NCBI GenBank assembly: GCA_027482185.1
Contig: JAIXWF010000003.1
Span: 124,001-188,000, forward strand
Direction: 5' to 3'
DNA: 64,000 nt
DNA from: Opitutaceae bacterium
GTDB lineage: Bacteria; Verrucomicrobiota; Verrucomicrobiia; Opitutales; Opitutaceae
Position numbers and translations under genes: made by a program. A model generated the notes under the pieces. It was not told where the DNA came from, did not search any database, and saw nothing but the letters and a program-made list of their open reading frames with translations. Below, one piece after another: positions 43,502 to 53,055 of this stretch (the first letter of the stretch is position 1; each line of letters begins with the position of its first letter).

Positions 43502-46500
43502 TCAATCGCCGAGCTCCTGCTGCAGCAGCGCTTCCACCTCCGGCGCGCTGAGACCGGAAAGATCCGTGTCCGCGCGCCCCCCGCGTTGCGGCTCCGCGGC
43601 GCCTCCGGAGCCGGCCGTCGCAGCGGTCGCAGCGACTGTGTTTTCGGCGAGATGAGCCGCCATTTCCTTCGCCGAGGGGTAGTCGAAAGCGATCGTCGAG
43701 CGCAGGGATCGGCCCAACGCCTTTTCAAGTCGGTCCTTGAGGTCGATCGCCGTCAGGGAATCGATCCCGAGATCGAACAGGCCCTTTTCCCGTGCGACGC
43801 TGCGGTGGGAATCAAGCCCGAGCAGCGCGGCAACGGTCTCGCGGATCAGAAGTTCGATCGCTTCCCTGCGGTCAGCCGGCGGCATCGCCGCGAAGTCACG
43901 GCTCGCCGCGGCCGGCTGATGCCCGGATGCAGACGCCGGCGCTCCGTGTCCGGGGACTCGGCGCAGGAACGCGGGATCCCGATTGCTCAAGGAGGAGCGG
44001 TAGGCGGCGCTGTTCCACGCGAAAACTCCGATGCACCCGGAAAGCCCGAGGACCTGACCAAGGGCCCGCAGCGCGTCCGACGGCGCCATGGCATGCAGGC
44101 CCCGTTGCTCCAGCCGTTCGCGATCGCGCACGCCCAGACGCGCGGTCATCCCGATCTCTCCCCACGGACCCCATTGGATACTGAGACCGGCAAGACCGGC
44201 CCGCTGACGCTCCAACGCCAGTGCATCCAGGAACGCGTTCGCGGCGGCATAATTCGTCTGGCCAGCCGACCCCAGAAGCGACGCGATCGAGGAAAACATC
44301 ACAAAACAATCGAGCGGCAGCCCGAGTGTCGACTGATGCAGCGCCCAAGCCCCTTCGACCTTGGCGGCCATCACTGAAGTGAAGGTTTCCGCCTCGGCCT
44401 GTCGCGCCGAGCCGTCGCGTAGACTGCCAGCCGCATGAAACACCCCGCGCAAAGGCCGGCGCGATCCAGCCCGCTCGACAAGTCGACGGACGCTATCTGC
44501 CTCGCCCATTTCCGCGATCACGAAATCCACGCCGACGCCGGCGCGAACCCACGTTGCCATCTTCGCCCGCAATTCCTCCCCGGGCTCCCGGCGGCCGGTC
44601 AGGCAAATCGCTTTCGCCCCTTGATCGACTAGCCATTCCGTCACGGCTTGGCCAAGCGCGCCGCCTGCGCCGGTGACCAAGTAGGTGGCGTCGCCGCGAA
44701 TCGCGATCGGACTCGGCAGATTCGGCCGCTCTGAGAGCCGGAGCCCCTGAACCTCCCCCGCGCGGATCCTCAGCCGGCTTTCGCCGTTTGCCGGACCCAC
44801 GAACCAGGGCAACCACTCGGCGGTGTTGCTCTCGGCAGGATCGATCTCGACCACCAAAGGCATCCAAGCCGGGTGTTCATGAGCCAACGCGGTCGCGAAT
44901 CCGGCCACCTGCGCCTGTGCAGTCGCGCCGCTGCCCTCCGCGGCAAGGAAGATCCATCTGGCTGCATCGTCACCCCGGAACTCGGCCGCGGCCTTCGCGC
45001 AAGCGAGCAACTTCCGCCAATCGATCTCGGAAGGTTGTTTCGCACCGAGACTCCAGGCATAAACCACCCCAGACCAGCGGCGCGCCCGGAGCGCGTGTTC
45101 CGCCTCGGATGCACGGGAACCGGGAATCTCCTCGACCGTGCAACCAGCCTGCCGCAGCGACTGCTGCAACGAGCGGGAAATCGTATCCCCGTCGGAGAGA
45201 AAGAGCCACGGTCCCACCGCCGTTCGGCCCGCGGACATCGCGGGCGGCGCGACCGCCTCCCAGACCGTATGGAAGAAAGCCGGCTCTTTTCCTTGCCGCA
45301 AATCCCGGGCCGGCAGCTGCCGGAGTTCGAAGCCCAGCGCTTCGGCGACCAACAACCCGTCCGCATCATAAAGCCGAACGTCGCACCGGGCGGTTCCGGC
45401 ATCCGCGGGATTCTGCACGGCGTGCGCATGCAGGACGCGTCCATCCGGCATGCCCCGCAAAGCAACTTGCCCGATCCGGAACGGAATCATCGTGTTGCTC
45501 CCATCCAAGCCGAGCGCCGGGATCGCCGCCTGCAGGAAGGAATCGACCAAGCCGGGATGCCATTCGCGGGATTGCTCCAGACCCGCGGGAGCAGACAGGC
45601 GCAGCAACGACTCGTGCTTGCCGGTGCGGATGTCGGCAATCCAACGAAACCCGGGACCGAGCCGGACTTCCATGCGGTCCAGTACGGAGTAATGTCCGGC
45701 CGTTTCCGCCACGCCCGAAAGCGAACCGGCAACGCGGCCGAGATCTAGCGGCGAAAGAACAAAAGGCTCCACAACGCAGCGGCCCGTCACGTGGGTTTGC
45801 GCTTCCCCGGGAACTCCCTCGATCCAGCTCAAAACCTCGAAGGCGTGTCCGCCGGCTTCGTGCGGCGAAAAAACCGTCTGGGCCACCCGCGGCCGCTGCG
45901 GGTCGACCACCATCGGACCGACAAAAACGATGTCGCACAAGCGCACGGTGCGGTCGTCCGCCTGGTCGCCGAGGAACAAATCGGCGGCCTGACGTGAGAC
46001 CTGGGCCAGGAAAAGCGCGCCCGGCGTCACGACGCTTCCATGCACGACGTGCTCTGCGACGATCGGCAGCGCCGACAAATCGAAGCGCGACTCGAACACC
46101 TTTGCCGCCAAGCGCGGCGATTGCCAGCGCCTGCCCAGCAAAGGATGGTCGGCTCCCGCGCCCGCAGAGCTGCGCCCGAAGCGCAAATCGGTCGCCTCGA
46201 TCCAGAAGGCCTGATGCTGCCACGGATAGGTCGGCAGAGCCACCCGACGGGCCGGCCGAGCCCGGCGCCCCTTCTGCCAATCGACCGGGACGCCCATTTC
46301 GAAAAGCCTGCCCAGCAAGCCGGGAAAATCAGCCGCGCAAAAGTTCCGTGGCCCACTTTCGGCCGCCGGGACCGCGGCTCCGGCACCGATCTCCAATACC
46401 AACCTTGGACCCGCCTGCGTCAGCGCCTGATACACGAAGACCGCATCGGAACCGCTGCGCTCCAGCCAATATCCCGCGTCGGCCGGTCCGGCCGATCCTG

Positions 46501-49500
46501 CGCCCCGGTGATCCGCGCCAACCATACGCTTCGCCGGCTCGGCGAACTCCACTTGCGTCACTGCCCGCCTGTAGGCGTCCGGCGAGGGCGCCCCAAGGGC
46601 GTGCACCAGACGCAAAGCGTCGGACAGGGAAAAAACTCCGCAACGGCAGGCCGCAACGAACTCCCCGATGCCTTCTCCGCCCGCCACGGCCGCTTCGATG
46701 CCGTAACTGTCCAGCAGGTCGGCCAAACCATACTCGAAGGCAAAGAGCAGAATTCCCTGGATTCCATCGGGTTTCGAGAATCCGGACGGCATCGCCAGCG
46801 GTTCTTCGATTCGCTCCGTCGCCGCCCCGGTCAAGGTACGATACTCCAGCAGACACTGCTCCACGGCGGCGCGAAAAACCGGTTCGCACCGCCACAGAGC
46901 GCGGGCCTGCCCGTCCAACCCGGCCGCATCCGCCCCAAAAAACCACGCGGCGCCGTGCGGATCCACTTCCCCGCGCTTCCCCGGCTGACACTCCCCGGCG
47001 GCGTATTCGCGCAACTGATGCACAAACTCCGAGGACGAGCCTGCGACAAATGCGGCTCGGATCGGCAGGCTCGCACGGCCGACTTGGGCGGTGAACGCAA
47101 CGTCATCCAATTCGACGCCGGGACGCTCCGAGAGCCAATCGGCATAGCGGCCGGCCATCCGCCGCAGGGCGTCGGGATGACGGGCGGACAAAGGCAGGAC
47201 CCAAGGCCCGGCCGGCACTGCCCGAGGAGCGGGCAGCGCCGCGGGCGCTTCCTCGAGAACGGCATGCACGTTGGTTCCGCCGATCCCGAGCGAGTTCACG
47301 CCGGCCCGGCGCGGCGCTCCCGGCGAAACCCAATCCGTGGTCGCGCGATTGACGAAAAAGGGCGTTCTAGCGAAGTCGATACGCGGATTGGGCGCCTCGA
47401 AATGCAACGTTCCCGGAATCCGGCGGTGGTGGAGCGACAACGCGGTCTTGATGAGGCCCGCGATCCCCGAGGCAATCTGCAGATGACCGACGTTCGTCTT
47501 GACCGAGCCAAGCGCGCAAAAACCGGTACGCGAAGTCTGGCGCCGGAATGCTTCGCTCAGAGCACTGACCTCGATCGGGTCCCCGAGCGCCGTACCCGTG
47601 CCGTGGCCTTCCATGAACGTGATGCTTTCCGCGGGCACGCCCGCCCGGACGATGGCTTCGGCGCAGACATCCTCCTGGCCGCTTGTGCTGGGCGCCGTAA
47701 ATCCCACCTTGCCCGCCCCGTCGTTGTTGCAGGCAGTGCCCTTGACCACCGCGTAGACCCGGTCCCCGTCCGCCAACGCGGCCGCCAGCGGCTTCAGCAA
47801 TACCACGCCGGCGCCGTTCCCGAAAATCGTGCCTTCCGCCCGGGCATCGTATGCCCGGCAATGCCCGTCCGGCGAATTCAACATGCCCGGGCTGTAGAGA
47901 TGGCCCGCATGCTGCGGCAGCTTGATCGAGACCCCTCCGGCCAGCGCCATCGCGCAATCGCCACCACGGATGCTCTTGCAGGCCTCGTGCAGAGTCAGCA
48001 AAGTGCTGGAGCAGGCGGACTGCACATTCACGCTCGGGCCGCGGAGGTTCAAACGGTAGGAAACCCGCATCGGCAGGTAATCCTTGTCGTTTGTGATCAT
48101 GATATTGAACCCGCTCATCGAGTCCACGGTCAGCATGCGCCCCCCGTTCTCGGCCTGCAGGAACGATTCGTTCGCCCAGAGATTGTTCGGCAGGTATGTG
48201 TTCATCCCGCCGGCGGCAAAAACTCCGACCTTGCCTGCGTAGGTCAACGGATCGTACCCCGCATCCTCGAATGCCTCCCAGCAGACTTCGAGAAACACCC
48301 GCTGCTGGGGATCGATCAGCCGCGCTTCCTTCGCACTGTAGCGGAAAAACTCGGCATCGAAATTCTCCGGCGCCTCGAGCACCGGCGCGGCACGCACATG
48401 ATTGGGATTGCGGACCAGTTCGGGATCGACTCCCGCGCGCAGCGCCTCTTCCGCAGTGAAGAACCTGATCGTCTCGCGGCCCTCGGAGAGCACCTTCCAG
48501 AATTCCTCCGGACTCCCCGCCCCGGGGAAACGCAATCCGATGCCGATGATCGCGATTTCGCCGCTGCGATCGGTCGGGACTTTCTCGGTCAGGTCGCGGG
48601 CGCCGTCACGTTGTCCCGGGGGCGCAAAATCCTTCGCGAAGTGATCCACCATCGCGCGCACCGTCGGGCATTCGAAAAGTTCAACTACCGCCACCGGTCG
48701 CCCCATCAGCTCCTGGAGTCGTTGTTGCATTTGCACCACCAGCAGCGAGTGCCCCCCGAGCTCGAAAAACGTCTCGTCCGGGCCGACCGAAGCCAGCCCC
48801 AAAACGTCCCGCCAGATCCGGGATATCGCGGCGGCAATATCGCCGCGCCGCCCGGGCGACGGCAACGACGCAGCGGCGGTAATCGCCCGTCCCAGACGCA
48901 CCACGCGGTCCTTGAATGCCCCGGATTCGAATGCCTTTCGCAGCCCGGCCCGCTGGATCTTCCCGATTTCCGTCTTGGGAACTTCCGACGGCTGAAGCGC
49001 CACGATATACGCGGGGGGCAATCCAACATGGCGGATCAAGTGCGAGCGCAACGCACGCGCTATGCCTTCGACCCCGGGGGCAAAGTCGGGATCTGGGCAG
49101 AAAAACAGCGCCAATTGGTCCGTCTCCGCGGCCGCATCCCGGACCGCGCAGGCTGCGGTGAAGGTCTTGATGAGACCGGGAACCGACTCGGCCGCCGCTT
49201 CGATTTCATGGCAGTAGAAGTTGGCGCCGTTTACGATGATGATATCTTTGACCCGACCGGCGATCCGCAGATTGCCACCGCGCAAAAGAGCAAGATCGCC
49301 GGTTTCGAACCAACCGTCCCTGAATGCCTTCGCCGTCTGTTCCGGATCCCGGAAGTAGCCTCCGAATACCGAAGGACCGCGCAATTGCAGTAGCCCGGTT
49401 TCACCCTCGGGCAGAGGCTGGCCCGCGGAATCCACCACACGCATTTCCGCTCCGGGATTACACGGACCCAGATCCACGAAAACCTCGTCGTCGGCAGTAT

Positions 49501-50566
49501 CTTCTAGTGTAAAGCCGCGTGACCACGTGATGCCCGAAGCCGTTTCCGACATGCCGAAAGCCGGCCGCAACGCACCCGCCGGCAGACCGTGGCCCTGCAG
49601 CAAAGCGATGAACTTCCGGGCCGTGCGGGCGGTGACAGGCTCGCCGGCATTGACGAGGAAGCGCATGCTGCTCAGGTCCCAATTCCCCGCCCGCACCGCG
49701 TCCGCCCGATCGAGGAAAAGCGTGAACGCAAAATTCGGCGCCCAGGAAATCGTCGCCCGAAACCGCCCGATCAGATCGAGCCAACGCAGCGGCTCCTGCA
49801 AAATGTAGCCGGTGGGAACATGGACCTGCGTGCAGCCAAGCGTCGCCGCCATCGTGCCGAGAAAGGAAACCGACCCCACGTGGTCGAGAGCCATCCAGTT
49901 CAAAGTCACATCGGCCGCGGAAAATCCGTTGCCGGCGATAGTGCCCTCGGCCATCGCCAGCAAATTTCGATGCGTCAGAGGTACTCCCTTCGGCCGGCCC
50001 GTGCTCCCGGAGGTCAACAGTAGCACCGCCGGGGCGGCAGCGCTGGGCGCATGGGGCGTCAGCCCGGTCGCGGGGCGCCGACGCAACTCCGCCAAATCGA
50101 CCACCGGTCCGTCCAGCTTTCCGATTGCCGCGGAGAGGTTTCGGAGACCGGCCACCGCCGCCGCGCTCGCCAGCACCGCCGCCGGTCCCAAAAGTCGGCC
50201 CGCGTTCAGAAGCTTTTCCAGTGCGCCGTTGGGCTGGGCAAAAGTAGGTGCGACGGCGATGGGCACCGCCAATGCTCCGGCCAAGACGCAACCCCAGAAC
50301 CCGGGGATGAAATCCTCCGCCGCTTCCAGCTGCAGCAGGACCGGATCACCGGGCCCGATCCCGAGCGCATGCAAACCCTCGGCAATCAGGCCCGCCTCCG
50401 CCAACAACTCGCCGTAGCTCTGGCGGCACTCCGTCCCGTCTCCCCGCACGCAGATCAACTCGCCGGAACCGCGCTCCGCGGCCGCCCGCAACGCCTCGAC
50501 GAGCGTCGCTGGCGCGATGCAGGCGGGCGCAGATTCGCCGGTCAGCGGTAGTGGCTGGGAATTCAT
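43502..50566 (-). CDS. PKS with loading ligase: AL-ACP-KS-(AT)-DH-KR-ACP
   Basis: 2,354 residues from the ATG at 50566. Approximate domains: AMP-forming acyl ligase 15-560 (LTSGSTGRPKG ~187, FGMSETASG, GRVKDIIIVNGANFY), of the kind that loads a free acid; ACP 575-640 (GGHSL ~605); KS 665-1100 (QSACSST ~851, EGHGTGTALGDP, KTNVGH); a shortened AT-like region 1150-1420 in which the GHSxGE box reads GEGIGE (~1298) and the GQGxQ box is lost, so it cannot be an active acyltransferase; DH 1455-1730 (HVVHGSVVTPG ~1507, VDSFLQA); KR 1960-2150 (TGAGGALG ~1966, TNYAAAN ~2105); ACP 2230-2310 (LGIDSLTA ~2269); a C-terminal helical tail ending ALLQQELGD that looks like a docking element. It makes an alpha,beta-unsaturated thioester from an unknown starter acid. 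Malonyl must come from another AT. Confidence 0.92.
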   Translation of the reverse strand: MNSQPLPLTGESAPACIAPATLVEALRAAAERGSGELICVRGDGTECRQSYGELLAEAGLIAEGLHALGIGPGDPVLLQLEAAEDFIPGFWGCVLAGALAVPIAVAPTFAQPNGALEKLLNAGRLLGPAAVLASAAAVAGLRNLSAAIGKLDGPVVDLAELRRRPATGLTPHAPSAAAPAVLLLTSGSTGRPKGVPLTHRNLLAMAEGTIAGNGFSAADVTLNWMALDHVGSVSFLGTMAATLGCTQVHVPTGYILQEPLRWLDLIGRFRATISWAPNFAFTLFLDRADAVRAGNWDLSSMRFLVNAGEPVTARTARKFIALLQGHGLPAGALRPAFGMSETASGITWSRGFTLEDTADDEVFVDLGPCNPGAEMRVVDSAGQPLPEGETGLLQLRGPSVFGGYFRDPEQTAKAFRDGWFETGDLALLRGGNLRIAGRVKDIIIVNGANFYCHEIEAAAESVPGLIKTFTAACAVRDAAAETDQLALFFCPDPDFAPGVEGIARALRSHLIRHVGLPPAYIVALQPSEVPKTEIGKIQRAGLRKAFESGAFKDRVVRLGRAITAAASLPSPGRRGDIAAAISRIWRDVLGLASVGPDETFFELGGHSLLVVQMQQRLQELMGRPVAVVELFECPTVRAMVDHFAKDFAPPGQRDGARDLTEKVPTDRSGEIAIIGIGLRFPGAGSPEEFWKVLSEGRETIRFFTAEEALRAGVDPELVRNPNHVRAAPVLEAPENFDAEFFRYSAKEARLIDPQQRVFLEVCWEAFEDAGYDPLTYAGKVGVFAAGGMNTYLPNNLWANESFLQAENGGRMLTVDSMSGFNIMITNDKDYLPMRVSYRLNLRGPSVNVQSACSSTLLTLHEACKSIRGGDCAMALAGGVSIKLPQHAGHLYSPGMLNSPDGHCRAYDARAEGTIFGNGAGVVLLKPLAAALADGDRVYAVVKGTACNNDGAGKVGFTAPSTSGQEDVCAEAIVRAGVPAESITFMEGHGTGTALGDPIEVSALSEAFRRQTSRTGFCALGSVKTNVGHLQIASGIAGLIKTALSLHHRRIPGTLHFEAPNPRIDFARTPFFVNRATTDWVSPGAPRRAGVNSLGIGGTNVHAVLEEAPAALPAPRAVPAGPWVLPLSARHPDALRRMAGRYADWLSERPGVELDDVAFTAQVGRASLPIRAAFVAGSSSEFVHQLREYAAGECQPGKRGEVDPHGAAWFFGADAAGLDGQARALWRCEPVFRAAVEQCLLEYRTLTGAATERIEEPLAMPSGFSKPDGIQGILLFAFEYGLADLLDSYGIEAAVAGGEGIGEFVAACRCGVFSLSDALRLVHALGAPSPDAYRRAVTQVEFAEPAKRMVGADHRGAGSAGPADAGYWLERSGSDAVFVYQALTQAGPRLVLEIGAGAAVPAAESGPRNFCAADFPGLLGRLFEMGVPVDWQKGRRARPARRVALPTYPWQHQAFWIEATDLRFGRSSAGAGADHPLLGRRWQSPRLAAKVFESRFDLSALPIVAEHVVHGSVVTPGALFLAQVSRQAADLFLGDQADDRTVRLCDIVFVGPMVVDPQRPRVAQTVFSPHEAGGHAFEVLSWIEGVPGEAQTHVTGRCVVEPFVLSPLDLGRVAGSLSGVAETAGHYSVLDRMEVRLGPGFRWIADIRTGKHESLLRLSAPAGLEQSREWHPGLVDSFLQAAIPALGLDGSNTMIPFRIGQVALRGMPDGRVLHAHAVQNPADAGTARCDVRLYDADGLLVAEALGFELRQLPARDLRQGKEPAFFHTVWEAVAPPAMSAGRTAVGPWLFLSDGDTISRSLQQSLRQAGCTVEEIPGSRASEAEHALRARRWSGVVYAWSLGAKQPSEIDWRKLLACAKAAAEFRGDDAARWIFLAAEGSGATAQAQVAGFATALAHEHPAWMPLVVEIDPAESNTAEWLPWFVGPANGESRLRIRAGEVQGLRLSERPNLPSPIAIRGDATYLVTGAGGALGQAVTEWLVDQGAKAICLTGRREPGEELRAKMATWVRAGVGVDFVIAEMGEADSVRRLVERAGSRRPLRGVFHAAGSLRDGSARQAEAETFTSVMAAKVEGAWALHQSTLGLPLDCFVMFSSIASLLGSAGQTNYAAANAFLDALALERQRAGLAGLSIQWGPWGEIGMTARLGVRDRERLEQRGLHAMAPSDALRALGQVLGLSGCIGVFAWNSAAYRSSLSNRDPAFLRRVPGHGAPASASGHQPAAASRDFAAMPPADRREAIELLIRETVAALLGLDSHRSVAREKGLFDLGIDSLTAIDLKDRLEKALGRSLRSTIAFDYPSAKEMAAHLAENTVAATAATAGSGGAAEPQRGGRADTDLSGLSAPEVEALLQQELGD

Positions 50567-50966
50567 GAATTGACTGTGACGAGGAGGGAGCCGCCGGAAG
50601 ATGCGGCAGCAGTCGCGGAGGAAGTAGATTTGAGGGACGCTGCAGCTCTCGCTCGCCGGCCAGACTGCGGGCAGGACCAGCGGGAGGAACAAACTGCGAA
50701 CCAAATGACTGCAACCTCGGCTGCTATACGAGCGGCGGGCTCAAGGAACTTTGCCGAGGCGAAGATAGGATGGCACGGAGGACTGGGTACACTTCGCGTG
50801 CTTACAACAAAAATCTGGGCATTATATCGATAATACATGAAGTACCTATTTCTATGTCTATTTATTCCACCTCAACTGTTCCAATATTCCCGTCGCACCC
50901 TTATGCAATTGCGGGCGAATGCGGGGTTGAGCTCCTATCCGCGCGTCGGACCGAGTAGCACTAAGG
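50567..50966 (-). promoter_or_regulatory. Intergenic region with promoter candidate for the PKS/NRPS operon
   Basis: These 400 bases separate the thioesterase gene from the PKS. An AT-rich pocket at about 50810-50885 contains, on the minus strand, a consensus -10 box TATAAT at 50826-50821; I see no good -35 box at the right distance. The palindrome TATCGATA lies within it (50825-50832). The leader to the PKS ATG would be about 245 bases. A second AT-rich box (50847-50868) resembles one in the divergent region at 54084-54106. Confidence 0.4.
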
Positions 50967-51935
50967 CTACGATCGGCCGTCCGGACCCAGCGTCCTGCGC
51001 AGGACATCTCCGACGGCCGCCGCCGCTTGCGGCATGTAGAAATGACCTCCTGGAAACCAGTGCCTGCCGATCTGAAGCCTGGCCTGCAACTGCCACGCAT
51101 CCACCGATTTTCCGTCGACCCACGGATCGTCCACGCCGTTCAGCAACGTCAGGCCGCAGCCCAACGGCGCGCCGGCGCGGTGAACATAGCCCGCCATCAG
51201 CTTGAAGTCGGCGCGCAAGCTCGGCAAGATCAGGGCCAAAATCTCGCGATTTGCCAGCAGCTCGGCCGGCAACGCATTGTACCGGCGGCCGACCGCATCC
51301 AGAAAAGCTTCGTCGTCGAGCGAGTCCACCGGCAGATTGCGCGCCGGCAATTGCGGCGCCTGCCGCCCGGACAAGAAAAGATGCAGGGGCTCCGGCGCGC
51401 CGGCCGCCGCCAGTTCCCTCGCCAATTCGAACGCCAGCAGGGCGCCCATGCTGTGACCGAGAAACGCAAATGGACGCTCCGGTAACGTGGGACCAAGATC
51501 CTCCCTCAACGAACGGAGCATATCGGCCATCGTAAAGCACGGCTCCTCCCGAATTCTCATCTCTCGGCCCGGATACTGTACAATACTCAGTTCGAACGGA
51601 TCATCCCGGCAAGTCTTGGCCAGAAAATGGTAGGAAGACGCTCCGGAACCCGCATGCGGGAACACGAACAACCTCAACCGGGCCTCCGGCCGAGGGAAGG
51701 GCACAGAAACCACCCGCGGACGTACCCCGGCCGCAACCGACGCTCCGCATACGCCGCGAACCGGCTCCGTGGTCGCCAACCGAGCGGCAGAGTCGCCGCC
51801 GGCGATCCGCTGCAAACACGCCTCGCGCGTGCCCTTGAAGTCCTCGAAACGCCAGCCGCGCGGCAAACTTTCCCGGCGAAAGTCGGGCCACACGGATCGA
51901 TCTGAACGGTCGTTGACGACAATATGGAAAATCAT
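50967..51935 (-). CDS. MbtH-like domain fused to type II thioesterase
   Basis: 322 residues from the ATG at 51935. Residues 1-45 carry MbtH signatures, 'VVNDRSDRSVWPDF..ESLPRGW' and 'GTREACLQRI', though the third conserved Trp region is missing. Residues 75-315 are a type II thioesterase: 'LRLFVFPHAGSGASSYHF', 'VQYPGREMRIREEP', the nucleophile in 'LGHSMGALLAFELA' (Ser162), an acidic residue in 'NGVDDPWV', and His in 'FPGGHFYMP'. The thioesterase part would clear stalled or misprimed carrier proteins. The MbtH-like part may assist A-domains or be a remnant. It is encoded 400 bases before the PKS on the same strand. It is not a cis-releasing TE, although release in trans cannot be excluded. Confidence 0.82.
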   Translation of the reverse strand: MIFHIVVNDRSDRSVWPDFRRESLPRGWRFEDFKGTREACLQRIAGGDSAARLATTEPVRGVCGASVAAGVRPRVVSVPFPRPEARLRLFVFPHAGSGASSYHFLAKTCRDDPFELSIVQYPGREMRIREEPCFTMADMLRSLREDLGPTLPERPFAFLGHSMGALLAFELARELAAAGAPEPLHLFLSGRQAPQLPARNLPVDSLDDEAFLDAVGRRYNALPAELLANREILALILPSLRADFKLMAGYVHRAGAPLGCGLTLLNGVDDPWVDGKSVDAWQLQARLQIGRHWFPGGHFYMPQAAAAVGDVLRRTLGPDGRS

Positions 51936-52014
51936 GCGCGCAGCAGGGGGAAAGCTTCGTGTCGCCGGATCCGACCGATAACAGGCGGCAAACCACCGCT
52001 TTCGCGGAGCAGCA

Positions 52015-52830
52015 TCATGCCAGCGACTCGCCTTTGTTCCGGGAAGACAGCTCGCCTCGGGCCTCAGCGATCCTGCGCCCCAACACGCGGTGCGCGAGAT
52101 CAAGATCGAAGTTATCCATCGTGCCGCCGGCCTCGAAGTGTTCGATCGCCAAATGACCGATCGCGTGGGTGACCGCACTGCCGGCCAGCGGCAGGGAGGT
52201 GGCACCGAGCACCGTTCCCAGTCCCGGAATCGCCTTGACCGCGCTCAAAATCATCGTGGCCGAGAGCACGGCGACCCCCACCGCACCAACCAGAGAGGTG
52301 GCCACGGACTGAGCCTGACACCGGGTGAAGGGAACGCCGTAGAACTCCGCGAGCGACGAAAGCACTTTGAGCTGCAAACCTCCCACCGCCGCAAGATCAA
52401 CTCCGGGAATCGGGATCAGACCGGCGCCCGCCGCCAACGGCAAATAATCGCGCACGATCTGCTGCGCCTGCTCCTTCATCGATGGCGGCGAAGCAGAGCG
52501 AAGCCCATTCGCCCTTGCTCCACTGGGCAAACCAACCAAGCCGGCCTGCGACACTGGACTGGCCTGCCAATCCAGGACCGCGTGGTGCGCATCCGGATCC
52601 TGCTTGGCGTCATCAAGCCGGCCCGGAGCCATAGCCGGCGCCGGAGCGTGCTTTTCATCCGCTCTCCTGTTGGTGAAATCTACGGGGGAGCTGGAATTCT
52701 CCGCCGAAGCTTCAGTTCGCCCGGTGGATACGGTCGAAGTAGTTCCACCCAAAACGGCTGCTGCTCCGGCCGTCGGTTCGCAGGTCTCTCGCCTTTCGGT
52801 TTTGTGCCGTCGCTTCCGGGAAGATTTCAT
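52015..52830 (-). CDS. DUF697-like membrane-associated protein, long form
   Basis: 271 residues from the ATG at 52830; a TTG at 52881 is an alternative. The first 110 residues are charged, Pro/Ala/Ser-rich and probably disordered. Residues about 115-235 match the second DUF697-like gene nearby: 'LPLAAGAGLIPIPGVDLAAVGGLQLKVLSSLAEFYGVPF' followed by two hydrophobic glycine-rich stretches. DUF697/YcjF-type proteins are poorly characterised membrane-associated proteins often linked to stress or envelope GTPases. It is encoded 79 bases upstream of the MbtH/TE gene and may belong to the same transcription unit. A link to the product (export, self-protection) is speculative. Confidence 0.65.
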   Translation of the reverse strand: MKSSRKRRHKTERRETCEPTAGAAAVLGGTTSTVSTGRTEASAENSSSPVDFTNRRADEKHAPAPAMAPGRLDDAKQDPDAHHAVLDWQASPVSQAGLVGLPSGARANGLRSASPPSMKEQAQQIVRDYLPLAAGAGLIPIPGVDLAAVGGLQLKVLSSLAEFYGVPFTRCQAQSVATSLVGAVGVAVLSATMILSAVKAIPGLGTVLGATSLPLAGSAVTHAIGHLAIEHFEAGGTMDNFDLDLAHRVLGRRIAEARGELSSRNKGESLA

Positions 52831-53055
52831 CTTATGCGTCCACCAGACGGAGGGAGATCGTACAAACACCCTTTTGGACAATTGCCCCGGCGCCTTGTCG
52901 GGGAACTTGATCGGCCGTAAACCAAGTATGAGCCCGATGAATCAAAGATTTATCGGGCTCATTTGCTCGACCAGTCACCGGAAAATACGCGGAACAGGAA
53001 CGAGTTTGCAACGACTGAACCGCGCTTAGTCCGCGGCTTTGCCGAAACTACTCTT

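Noticed and set aside
46300-47100. Calling the PKS a typical trans-AT module
   Set aside because: An AT-derived stretch is still present and the KS-DH-KR order is cis-AT-like. A decayed AT explains the data better than a trans-AT architecture, although loading in trans is still needed.
46040-49393. A 1,117-codon plus-strand open frame antisense to the PKS gene
   Set aside because: Same reason: the minus strand encodes KS, DH and ligase motifs, while the plus frame has none.
50567-50704. 46-residue N-terminal extension of the PKS
   Set aside because: The extension does not resemble an acyl-ligase N-terminus, and the ATG at 50566 is followed by the expected start of the ligase domain.
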